Shown piece by piece: positions 7,613-15,028 of a stretch of DNA of 36,415 nucleotides (positions are counted from its first letter, which is position 1; each line of letters begins with the position of its first letter). Source of the stretch: Lentilactobacillus hilgardii DSM 20176 = ATCC 8290 (GTDB lineage Bacteria > Bacillota > Bacilli > Lactobacillales > Lactobacillaceae); contig NZ_GG669996.1 in the NCBI RefSeq assembly GCF_000159315.1, forward strand, positions 66,516-102,930, written 5' to 3'. Below the pieces are notes generated by a model. That model was not told where the DNA came from. It was given only the letters and a program-made list of their open reading frames with translations, and ran no database searches. Position numbers and translations under genes: made by a program.

Positions 7613-7663
7613 CGCTGATTTCTGGTAATATTTTACGAGTAAATCACGTTTGGAGGTAAACAA

Positions 7664-8692
7664 ATGAAAAATTATGGTGTGTTAAGAACCAAAGGCTTCT
7701 TTACTGCGTTGATTCTGACACTCATCTGTGCATTAATGGGGAATTTCTTAGGGAGTCAGCCTTATCTCAGCTTAATTGGCGCGTTGGTTATTTCATTGAT
7801 ATTAGGAATGGTATTTCAAGTTTTTAAGCGACCGATTGAAACGTCCAAAGAGGGAATCGGGTTTATTTCCAATAAATTTCTACGCTTAGGAATTATTTTA
7901 CTGGGCTTCAAATTGAATTTAATTGATTTAGCCTCAGCCGGGGTGAAGACAATCCTTTTAGCAGTGGTGGTCGTGACCGGAACTGTCTCGATGACCTACT
8001 TTATTGCAAGAAAATTTGGTGTGGAAAAAGAATTAGCCATTTTATCTGCAAGTGGAACAGGGATTTGTGGTGCCGCTGCCGTGATGGGAATTTCTCCTCA
8101 AATCAAAGTTGCTGAAAGTCAGCAGGCAAGGCAACGTGAGAACGAAGTACTCGCCGTTGCCGTTGTTGCCATTTTAGGAACGGTATTTACTTTGATTGAA
8201 ATTGGAATTAAACCACTGCTTCATTTAACACCAACTCAATTTGGCGTTATGACCGGTGCTTCGTTACATGAAATTGCCCATGCAGTGGCGGCGGGAAGTT
8301 CAGGCGGACCAATTAGCTTGGATACTGCAATTATTACTAAATTATCCAGGGTATTGATGCTGGCTCCTGCTGCTCTAATAATAGGTGGTTGGTATCAGAA
8401 AACCAGTCCGTTGATTGCTGGTCAAGAAAAAAGGCATTTACCAATTCCTTGGTTTATGGCGGGATTTATTATTGCAAGTGTGATAGGAACATTTTTACCA
8501 ATTGGTTCGGCAACGTTAGCCCTTTTGGTTAAAGCTGCCTATCTGTTCTTGGGAATGGCGATGGCCGCTCTTGGAATGAGTGTTAATTTCCGTGTGATTT
8601 TCCAACGAGGAAAAAATGTGTTTTTGGCAGCATTTATATCGTCAGTTATTCTACTGATGTTTACAATTGTTGTAGGCAAAACATTCTTTTAA
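7664..8692 (+). CDS. YeiH-family (UPF0324) putative sulfate/anion exporter
   Basis: The 342-residue protein is nearly all hydrophobic with about ten predicted membrane helices, the usual length of the UPF0324/YeiH family. The conserved motif GTGICGAAAVMGISP (about residues 136-150) and the later ASLHEIAHAVAAG (about 202-214) are characteristic. The family is annotated as putative sulfate exporters; the true substrate in lactobacilli is unknown. The ATG at 7664 follows TTGGAGG with good spacing. Its neighbour is the divergent LysR regulator; a small hairpin with a T-tract follows the stop. Confidence 0.88.
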   Translation: MKNYGVLRTKGFFTALILTLICALMGNFLGSQPYLSLIGALVISLILGMVFQVFKRPIETSKEGIGFISNKFLRLGIILLGFKLNLIDLASAGVKTILLAVVVVTGTVSMTYFIARKFGVEKELAILSASGTGICGAAAVMGISPQIKVAESQQARQRENEVLAVAVVAILGTVFTLIEIGIKPLLHLTPTQFGVMTGASLHEIAHAVAAGSSGGPISLDTAIITKLSRVLMLAPAALIIGGWYQKTSPLIAGQEKRHLPIPWFMAGFIIASVIGTFLPIGSATLALLVKAAYLFLGMAMAALGMSVNFRVIFQRGKNVFLAAFISSVILLMFTIVVGKTFF

Positions 8693-8732
8693 AATAAATG
8701 ATTTCTATATGGTTAAATTGGTGCATGAACAG

Positions 8733-8756
8733 TGGCTGATTTAGCCATTTTTATTT
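8733..8756 (+). terminator. Short terminator after the YeiH-family gene
   Basis: A five-base stem TGGCT/AGCCA with a GATTT loop is followed by TTTTTATTT. The stem is short, so it may be leaky. Confidence 0.5.
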
Positions 8757-8881
8757 GGTCTTTTTTCTTTTTTGGAAACTAAAAAATTTGATATGATGGC
8801 CGACATATTTCTCAAAAAAATGGCTTCTTTTGAGAAATTTACTGGACTTTACCAATCTAAGAATATTTAAAGGACAAAAAA

Positions 8882-8895
8882 ATTAAGCGCTTCCA
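8882..8895. promoter_or_regulatory. Candidate cre site (CcpA binding) for the gal operon
   Basis: ATTAAGCGCTTCCA matches 11 of 14 positions of the catabolite-responsive element consensus TGWAANCGNTNWCA, including the central AAnCGnT. It is 105 bases upstream of the predicted gal -35 box, a position compatible with catabolite control of a galactose operon. Confidence 0.5.
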
Positions 8896-8999
8896 AAACT
8901 TTGTGAAATTAGCATTGGATAGTGCAATGAATACTGATACGTCAGGCATGTTGCTGATAATATTATTGAGCAATCTCTAACATTGTATTAAAGATGCAG

Positions 9000-9028
9000 T
9001 TGACAACGCTATCAAAATGAGGTATTTT
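9000..9028 (+). promoter_or_regulatory. Predicted promoter of galKET
   Basis: A perfect -35 box TTGACA (9000-9005) is followed after 17 bases by TATTTT (9023-9028). It lies about 45 bases before the galK start. Confidence 0.65.
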
Positions 9029-9074
9029 GTATTTGAGTAAAATTTACTAAAATAATTGTAAAGGGATGAAATTC

Positions 9075-10241
9075 ATGCTTTCTTCTGATGTAAAAAAAGT
9101 ATTTAATGATAAGTTCGGTTACAATTCCAGCCGAGTATTCTTCTCACCTGGTCGAATCAATTTGATTGGTGAGTACACTGATTTTAATGGTGGTCACGTT
9201 TTTCCATGCGCAATCAGCATGGGCATTTATGGTGCGTACGGTGCACGTAAAGATAATAAAGTTCGAGTATTTTCTGCAAACGTTGCTGATCAAGGAATTA
9301 TTGAATTTTCGTTAGATGATTTAGCCTACAGCAAAGCCGACGGGTGGGCAAGCTATCCTAAAGGAATGATTGCGCAGATCATTGACCATGGTCACAAGCT
9401 TGATCATGGATTTGACCTTGCAGTTAATGGTAATTTACCAGATGCTGCCGGTCTGTCCTCCTCAGCTTGCATTGAATTATTGACTGCTGAAATTGTGAAT
9501 GATGTTTATGAATTCAATATTGATGAAGTGGAGCTTGTTAAATATGGCCAATTAGTTGAAAACAGCTATCTTGGTCTTCAAACTGGGATTATGGATCAGT
9601 TTGCAATTGGAATGGGTAAAACTAATCAAGCAATCTTATTGGATACTAATACTTTAGATTACGAATATGTTCCCGTTGAAATGGGCGACAGAGTGGTCGT
9701 TATCATGAATACGAAGAAACACCGTGAATTGCAGGACTCCAAGTATAATGAGCGTCGTGCGCAATGCGAAGAAGCATTAAAAAGGCTGCAGACCAAATTA
9801 CCGATTAAGACGCTTGGTGATTTAAGTGAATCGGAATTTGATGAAAATAGTTATTTAATTAACGATGATATTTTAATTCGTCGTGCGCGTCACGCTGTTT
9901 TTGAAAATCAACGAACATTAAAAGCTAAAGATGCATTGGTTAATAATAATCTGGAAGAATTTGGTAAATTAATCAACGCCTCCCATATTTCACTACACTA
10001 TGATTTTGAAGTAACGGGTAAAGAGTTGGATACATTGGCAGAAACTGCTTGGAAGCAACCAGGGGTTATCGGTGCACGTATGACCGGCGCCGGATTTGGT
10101 GGCTGTGCTATTGCAATTGTTGACCGCGATAAGGTTGATGCGTTTAAAGAGAATGTTGGCAAAGTTTACGAACAAGAAATCGGTCATCCGGCAGAGTTCT
10201 ATATTGCTGAGATTTCTGATGGTCCAAAAGAGATTAAGTAG
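9075..10241 (+). CDS. galK: Galactokinase
   Basis: Galactokinase phosphorylates alpha-D-galactose at C1 with ATP, the first committed step of the Leloir pathway. The 388-residue protein is a full-length GHMP kinase: galactokinase signature GRINLIGEYTDFNGG near residues 25-40, the ATP-binding GLSSSA motif near residue 130, and the C-terminal TGAGFGGCAI near residue 340. The ATG at 9075 is chosen because AAGGGA lies about eight bases upstream; the ATG at 9066 lies within one base of that ribosome site. It is the first gene of galK-galE-galT, with galE starting 26 bases after its stop. Upstream cre-like and promoter elements suggest catabolite repression. Confidence 0.95.
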   Translation: MLSSDVKKVFNDKFGYNSSRVFFSPGRINLIGEYTDFNGGHVFPCAISMGIYGAYGARKDNKVRVFSANVADQGIIEFSLDDLAYSKADGWASYPKGMIAQIIDHGHKLDHGFDLAVNGNLPDAAGLSSSACIELLTAEIVNDVYEFNIDEVELVKYGQLVENSYLGLQTGIMDQFAIGMGKTNQAILLDTNTLDYEYVPVEMGDRVVVIMNTKKHRELQDSKYNERRAQCEEALKRLQTKLPIKTLGDLSESEFDENSYLINDDILIRRARHAVFENQRTLKAKDALVNNNLEEFGKLINASHISLHYDFEVTGKELDTLAETAWKQPGVIGARMTGAGFGGCAIAIVDRDKVDAFKENVGKVYEQEIGHPAEFYIAEISDGPKEIK

Positions 10242-10267
10242 TTAATTGAGAAGGAGAGGATATTAAG

Positions 10268-11269
10268 ATGGCAATTTTAGTATTAGGTGGCGCCGGCTAC
10301 ATCGGCTCACATACTGTTGACCGGTTAGTTGAAAAAGGGTACGACGTAGCAGTTGTTGATAATTTGGTAACCGGCCACCGTGCCGCAGTTAACCCCAAAG
10401 CACGTTTTTATGAAGGCGATGTTCGGGATAAGACCTTTTTGAGTGGGGTTTTTGATAAGGAAGATATTGAAGGTGTTATTCATTTTGCCGCATTTTCAGT
10501 TGTTCCTGAATCAATGGAAAAGCCGTTGAAGTATTTTGATAATAATACCTATGGCATGATTAGCTTATTAGAAGTGATGCATGAGCATAACGTTAAGAAG
10601 ATTGTTTTCTCATCAACCGCTGCTACTTATGGCGAACCAAAACAAATTCCCATTAAGGAAACCGATCCTCAAGTACCAACCAATCCATATGGTGAAAGTA
10701 AACTTGCTATGGAGAAGATTATGCACTGGAGTGATGTTGCTTACGGTATTAAATTTGTCGCTCTTCGGTACTTTAATGTAGCTGGCGCTAAGCCGGATGG
10801 CTCAATTGGTGAAGACCATCATCCTGAAACCCACTTAGTTCCTATTATTCTTCAAGTTGCAGCTGGTGAGCGCGATCAATTAACTATTTTTGGCGACGAC
10901 TATGATACTAAAGATGGGACAAATGTTCGTGATTACGTTCATGTCGTTGATTTGGCAGATGCTCATATTCTGGCTTTGAAGTATCTTCAAGCCGGACATG
11001 ACAGTGATGCCTTTAATTTGGGATCCTCAACCGGATTTTCTAATAAAGAAATGCTTGAAGCTGCCCGAGATGTCACAGGGAAGCCAATTCCTGCCAAAAT
11101 GGGACCACGTCGTGCAGGAGACCCAAGCACGTTAATTGCAGCAAGCGACAAAGCTAGAAAAGTTTTAGGCTGGGATCCTCAATTTGATGATGTTCATGAA
11201 ATTATCAAGACAGCTTGGAATTGGAAAGAAACCCATCCAAAGGGTTATGACGATAGGAAAGGAAACTAG
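10268..11269 (+). CDS. galE: UDP-glucose 4-epimerase
   Basis: GalE interconverts UDP-galactose and UDP-glucose, closing the Leloir cycle and supplying UDP-galactose for envelope glycans. The 333-residue length is normal. The NAD-binding glycine motif GGAGYIGSH is at residues 7-15 and the short-chain dehydrogenase catalytic pair is seen in NPYGESK (YxxxK) near residue 140, preceded by the SSTAATYG serine/threonine segment. The ATG follows GAAGGAGAGG. It lies between galK and galT with short gaps, so it is co-transcribed. Confidence 0.96.
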   Translation: MAILVLGGAGYIGSHTVDRLVEKGYDVAVVDNLVTGHRAAVNPKARFYEGDVRDKTFLSGVFDKEDIEGVIHFAAFSVVPESMEKPLKYFDNNTYGMISLLEVMHEHNVKKIVFSSTAATYGEPKQIPIKETDPQVPTNPYGESKLAMEKIMHWSDVAYGIKFVALRYFNVAGAKPDGSIGEDHHPETHLVPIILQVAAGERDQLTIFGDDYDTKDGTNVRDYVHVVDLADAHILALKYLQAGHDSDAFNLGSSTGFSNKEMLEAARDVTGKPIPAKMGPRRAGDPSTLIAASDKARKVLGWDPQFDDVHEIIKTAWNWKETHPKGYDDRKGN

Positions 11270-11274
11270 GGAGA

Positions 11275-12741
11275 ATGAGTGAGTCAGCAGTTGAAAAATT
11301 TGTCGATTTAATTATTAAATCGGATTCACCGTACAAAGATGTTGACCGAATTTATGTCATCAACTTAGTATTTCGGTTAATTGGGGATGGTTTTGGTAAT
11401 ACTACTAAAAATAGTTCACCGATTGATTTGGCCAATGAATTGGTTCAACTTGCCATCAAGCACGGAAGAATCCAAGATTCTATTACAAATCGTGAAATTC
11501 TTGAAGACCAGTTGATGGACTTATTGACCCCGATTCCCTCTAAAGTAAACGAGATCTTTTGGAATGACTACCAACAGTCACCTGATAAGGCAACTGATTA
11601 CTTCTATCAACTTAGTCAAAATAACGATTATATTAAAACACGAGCAATTGCTAAAAACATATCTTTTAAGGCTGAAACGGATTATGGTGATTTAGAAATT
11701 ACCATTAACCTGTCAAAACCGGAAAAGGATCCTAAGGCGATTGCGGCAGCAGGAAAGAAAAAAGCGACAGGGTATCCTGTTGGTCCTTTAGCCATTGAGA
11801 ATGAAGGTTATTTAGGTCGTTTGGGTTATGCTGCAAGAAGCAATCACCGAGTTATTAGAATGGTGATTGGTGGTCAGCCGTGGGGCTTTCAGTACTCTCC
11901 GTATGCTTATTTCGGTGAACATGCCATTTTTCTGAACCAAAAGCATGTTCCGATGAAAATTAATCAGCAGACCTTCATCAATTTAATGGATATTATTAAG
12001 CAATTTCCACACTATTTTGTTGGAAGTAATGCGGATTTACCAATTGTGGGTGGTTCGTTACTTGCGCAAGACCATTATCAGGGAGGTCGGCACAATTTTC
12101 CAATGATGAAAGCTGGGATAGATCGACCGGTTGACTTGGGGATTGAAGGGTTGAAGGCAGGCATCGTGAGGTGGCCGATGGCAACCATTCGTCTGCAAAG
12201 TGAAGATGCAAATAAGGTGGTTGTAGCAGCTGCGAAAATTGCTGATACCTGGAAGGTGTATTCTGATGAGACGGTAGATATTCGTGCTTATACTGATGGT
12301 GTTCGTCATCATACGGTCACACCGATTGCGTATAAAAGGGGTGATCAATTTACATTGGACGTTGTCCTTCGTGATAATCAAACTTCAGACCAGTATCCGG
12401 ACGGGATTTTTCATCCTCATCAAGATGTTCAACACATTAAGAAAGAAAATATTGGTTTAATTGAAGTGATGGGGCGAGCTATTTTACCTGCACGACTAAA
12501 AGCCGAAATGAAAGAAGTCCAAAACTATTTGATTGGTCATGATAATCAAATGGCAGATTACCATAAGTCGTGGGCTGATGAACTGAAAACGCGTTATGAC
12601 TTTACTCCAGAGAACGTCGAGAAAATTGTCGATAAGGAAATCGGCTTGGTATTTGCTAGAGTACTTGAAGACGCCGGTGTTTATAAGTGGAACGATGAAG
12701 GTCAACATGCATTTGATCTCTTCATTCAAAAATTGAAATAA
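11275..12741 (+). CDS. galT: UDP-glucose--hexose-1-phosphate uridylyltransferase, class II
   Basis: GalT moves UMP from UDP-glucose to galactose-1-phosphate. At 488 residues it belongs to the Firmicutes class II (GalT2) branch, which is longer than the class I enzyme of E. coli and lacks its canonical HPHxQ context; the segment AQDHYQGGRHNFPM near residue 265 is the corresponding His-rich active-site region. The ATG at 11275 is six bases after the galE stop, with AGGGAGA immediately in front (partly inside galE). It is the last gene of the gal operon and is followed by a strong terminator. No galM mutarotase gene follows. Confidence 0.94.
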   Translation: MSESAVEKFVDLIIKSDSPYKDVDRIYVINLVFRLIGDGFGNTTKNSSPIDLANELVQLAIKHGRIQDSITNREILEDQLMDLLTPIPSKVNEIFWNDYQQSPDKATDYFYQLSQNNDYIKTRAIAKNISFKAETDYGDLEITINLSKPEKDPKAIAAAGKKKATGYPVGPLAIENEGYLGRLGYAARSNHRVIRMVIGGQPWGFQYSPYAYFGEHAIFLNQKHVPMKINQQTFINLMDIIKQFPHYFVGSNADLPIVGGSLLAQDHYQGGRHNFPMMKAGIDRPVDLGIEGLKAGIVRWPMATIRLQSEDANKVVVAAAKIADTWKVYSDETVDIRAYTDGVRHHTVTPIAYKRGDQFTLDVVLRDNQTSDQYPDGIFHPHQDVQHIKKENIGLIEVMGRAILPARLKAEMKEVQNYLIGHDNQMADYHKSWADELKTRYDFTPENVEKIVDKEIGLVFARVLEDAGVYKWNDEGQHAFDLFIQKLK

Positions 12742-12762
12742 TTATCTATATGATTTAATTAG

Positions 12763-12808
12763 AAAAGAATGTTACCGGGCTTGATGTTGGTCTGGCAGCG
12801 TTCTTTTT
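12763..12808 (+). terminator. Terminator of the gal operon
   Basis: An 18-base stem with several G-U pairs and one mismatch (AAAAGAATG... with ...CGTTCTTTT) and a nine-base loop is followed by TTTTT, 22 bases after galT. Confidence 0.8.
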
Positions 12809-12826
12809 GGTATAGTAAACTTAAAG

Positions 12827-12891
12827 TGGCATGTAAACTGGTGATCCTGTAACATTGACGATCATCTTAATTTAACGCTGGCATGCAGACT
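12827..12891. repeat. Paired direct repeat upstream of the D-2-hydroxyacid dehydrogenase gene
   Basis: TGGCATGTAAACT (12827-12839) recurs as TGGCATGCAGACT (12879-12891), 52 bases apart (about five helical turns), the second copy ending just before the ribosome-binding site. A TATAGT element at 12811-12816 with TTGGTC 18 bases upstream may be the promoter, which would place both copies in the transcribed leader. Confidence 0.4.
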
Positions 12892-12905
12892 CAGGAGGCT
12901 TTCTT

Positions 12906-13901
12906 GTGAGATTTATAGTTTATAATGTTCGGGACGATGAAATCCCGTTTATTGAAAAATGGGGAAAAGATCATCAGGTTGATGTTACATCAACGACAAC
13001 GACGTTAAATACAGAAACGATTAGTGAAGCGCAGGGATTTGACGGTATTTCCTGTCTGCAAACGATCCCTTATTCAAGGGAATTGTTCGACTCTTTTCAT
13101 CAACTTGGGATTAAGTATTTGGCGTTGAGGAATGTCGGAATTGATAACATTGATATGCAGGCTGCTAAAGATAATGGGGTTTTAATTACCAATGTTCCTG
13201 CCTATAGCCCGGAAAGTATTGCCGAGGTTGCGGTTATGATGGCCCTTTATCTCTCTAGAAAAGTTGGTTATATGCGACAACAATTGCAAGATAAGCATGA
13301 ATTTCACTTTTCATCAGAATTTATGGGGCGTCTAATCAGTGAACAAACTGTTGGCGTTATTGGAACGGGTCGAATTGGTCGTCATGCTATTCAATTGTTT
13401 CGGGGATTAGGTGCCAAAGTCATTGCTTATGACAAGTATCCTTTAAAATCAACAAATGGCGAATTTGAGTATGTCGATCATTTAGAAGATATATTTGGAC
13501 AAAGTGACATTATTAGTTTGCATATGCCGGCTACGCAAGATAATTTTCATTTATTTAATCATGAAGTTTTCGAAGCAATGAAGGATAATGCTATTTTAAT
13601 TAATACTGCCCGAGGGTCAATTGTAAATACAGGCGATCTTATTTTTGCTTTGGAAAGTGGTGAAATTGCAGCGGCTGGAGTTGATACTTTAGAAAATGAA
13701 TCGGCCGACTTACAAGATTCGCGCTCTACGAAGAAGATTACTGATTCTGATTTAATTAAGCTGTCAATGATGCCAAATGTCATTTTGACACCACATTCGG
13801 CCTTTCACACAACTGAATCGGTTAAAAATATGGTGACCATTTCATTAAACAATTTAAAGGTAATGTTTACGGGTGGAAGACCCAAAGATATTGTTGGCTG
13901 A
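12906..13901 (+). CDS. D-2-hydroxyacid dehydrogenase (D-lactate / D-hydroxyisocaproate dehydrogenase family)
   Basis: NAD-dependent enzymes of this family reduce 2-keto acids to D-2-hydroxyacids, here probably pyruvate or branched-chain keto acids in the cytoplasm. The 331-residue protein has the nucleotide-binding motif GTGRIGRHAIQLFRGLGAKV near residues 152-170 followed by the NAD-selecting Asp (YDKYP), and the catalytic triad: Arg235 in NTARGS, Glu near 263-265 in LENES, His297 in TPHSAFHTTE. The N-terminal FDGISCLQTIPY resembles D-hydroxyisocaproate dehydrogenases as much as classical D-LDH, so the exact substrate is uncertain. The start is GTG after AGGAGG. The gene is monocistronic and ends at a very strong two-way terminator. 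Confidence 0.88.
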   Translation: MRFIVYNVRDDEIPFIEKWGKDHQVDVTSTTTTLNTETISEAQGFDGISCLQTIPYSRELFDSFHQLGIKYLALRNVGIDNIDMQAAKDNGVLITNVPAYSPESIAEVAVMMALYLSRKVGYMRQQLQDKHEFHFSSEFMGRLISEQTVGVIGTGRIGRHAIQLFRGLGAKVIAYDKYPLKSTNGEFEYVDHLEDIFGQSDIISLHMPATQDNFHLFNHEVFEAMKDNAILINTARGSIVNTGDLIFALESGEIAAAGVDTLENESADLQDSRSTKKITDSDLIKLSMMPNVILTPHSAFHTTESVKNMVTISLNNLKVMFTGGRPKDIVG

Positions 13902-13940
13902 TTTTTTAAAATAATGATTGGGTAAGCGAGGCAAGTGATA

Positions 13941-13994
13941 AATAGCAAGACAAAAAGAGGAATCCCTTGAGATTCCTCTTTTTGTCTTGCTATT
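13941..13994. terminator. Strong bidirectional terminator between the dehydrogenase and nrdF
   Basis: A perfect 24-base-pair stem with a six-base loop (CCTTGA) carries internal A5 and T5 runs and serves both converging transcripts. It is the most stable hairpin I see in the window. Confidence 0.93.
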
Positions 13995-14029
13995 CTTTTA
14001 AAATAATTGACTATCCACCAATATGCAGG

Positions 14030-14986
14030 TTAAATGTCGTAATCACTATCGGACATAGATTCAACATTACCCAATAAGTACCCGTTTCCAACCTGTGAGA
14101 AGAAATCATGGTTGGCTGTTGAAGTCGAAATACCGTTCATGACAACCGGGTTGACGTCTTCTGCAGTGTCTGGGAAAAGGGGATCTTGACCCAGGTTCAT
14201 CAAGGCTTTGTTAGCGTTATAACGAATAAATACCAGTACGTCATCGGTCCAACCGGTTTGATCATATAATAGGTGTGTATACTTTTCTTCGTTTGCATAA
14301 AGCTTATAAAGTAAATCATAAAGCCAATTTTTTAAATCTTCCTGTTTTGTTTTTGGCAATTGGTTAAAACCTATTTGAAATTTGTAGCCGATATAGGTTC
14401 CGTGGACAGATTCGTCTCTGAGAATCAGCTTGATGATTTCCGCGACATTTGGGATTTTGTTATGGCCAAGATACCAAAGTGGGGTATAGAAACCTGAATA
14501 AAAGAGAAAAGTTTCCAAAAAGACACTGGCTATTTTTTTCTTTAATGGATCCGGGTTATTTTCGTAAATATCACGAATCTTAAGGGCTTTGTTTTGAAGA
14601 AATTCTTCTGTATCACTCCAATCAAAAATCTCATCGATTTGTTCGGGCGTGTTTAGCGTTGAGAAAATTGATGAATAACTTTTGGCATGAACAGATTCCA
14701 TGAATTGAATGTTATTCAGTACCGCTGTTTCATGTGGTGTTTGAACGTCTTTTCGCAGTGAGGCCATCCCTTCTTGTGATTGTAAAGTATCTAATAAAGT
14801 TAGGCCACCGAAGACATGACCAACCACCCATTGATGGTCTTGGTCCAGTGTACGCCAATCAGACAAATCGTTTGAAAGAGGAATTCGGGTATCCAGCCAG
14901 AATTGTTCGGTTAATTTTTCCCAGGTTGCTTTATCGATCTGATCATCGATTGCATTCCAATTGATTGCTTTATAGTTTTCAGTCAT
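14030..14986 (-). CDS. nrdF: Class Ib ribonucleotide reductase, small (beta) subunit
   Basis: NrdF carries the dimetal-tyrosyl radical cofactor that starts NDP reduction in NrdE. The 318-residue length is normal. Metal-ligand motifs are visible: ESVHAKSYSSIF (Glu and His ligands followed by the radical-region Tyr) near residue 95 and DESVHGTYIGYKFQ (Glu/His) near residue 195. It is the last gene of nrdH-nrdE-nrdF on the minus strand, 42 bases after nrdE, with GGAAGT in front of the ATG. It shares the terminator at 13941-13994. Confidence 0.95.
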   Translation of the reverse strand: MTENYKAINWNAIDDQIDKATWEKLTEQFWLDTRIPLSNDLSDWRTLDQDHQWVVGHVFGGLTLLDTLQSQEGMASLRKDVQTPHETAVLNNIQFMESVHAKSYSSIFSTLNTPEQIDEIFDWSDTEEFLQNKALKIRDIYENNPDPLKKKIASVFLETFLFYSGFYTPLWYLGHNKIPNVAEIIKLILRDESVHGTYIGYKFQIGFNQLPKTKQEDLKNWLYDLLYKLYANEEKYTHLLYDQTGWTDDVLVFIRYNANKALMNLGQDPLFPDTAEDVNPVVMNGISTSTANHDFFSQVGNGYLLGNVESMSDSDYDI

Positions 14987-15028
14987 TATTAACTTCCTTT
15001 TATCTTACTTAAACTTCAGGATAACTCA

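Larger units (their letters stand above)
8757..9065 (+). promoter_or_regulatory. Leader region of the gal operon
   Basis: About 310 bases without a supported gene precede galK. They contain a TATGAT -10-like element (8792-8797), a ten-base perfect hairpin TTTCTCAAAA/TTTTGAGAAA (8808-8837), a cre-like site (8882-8895) and the likely galK promoter (9000-9028). No long T-tract follows the hairpin, so it looks more like an operator or RNA structure than a terminator. Confidence 0.5.

Noticed and set aside
8795-8872. 24-codon frame (starting MADIFLKKMASFEK) in the gal leader as a leader peptide
   Set aside because: No ribosome-binding site and the hairpin lies inside it; more likely regulatory DNA.
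8902-8979. Short hydrophobic frame (VKLALDSAMNTDTSGMLL...) as a type I toxin or leader peptide
   Set aside because: No ribosome site at a usable distance and no antisense RNA signals.
9993-10187. Antisense frame inside galK, and many similar frames opposite nrdE, groEL and others
   Set aside because: They are shadows of strongly coding genes on the other strand and have no own ribosome sites.
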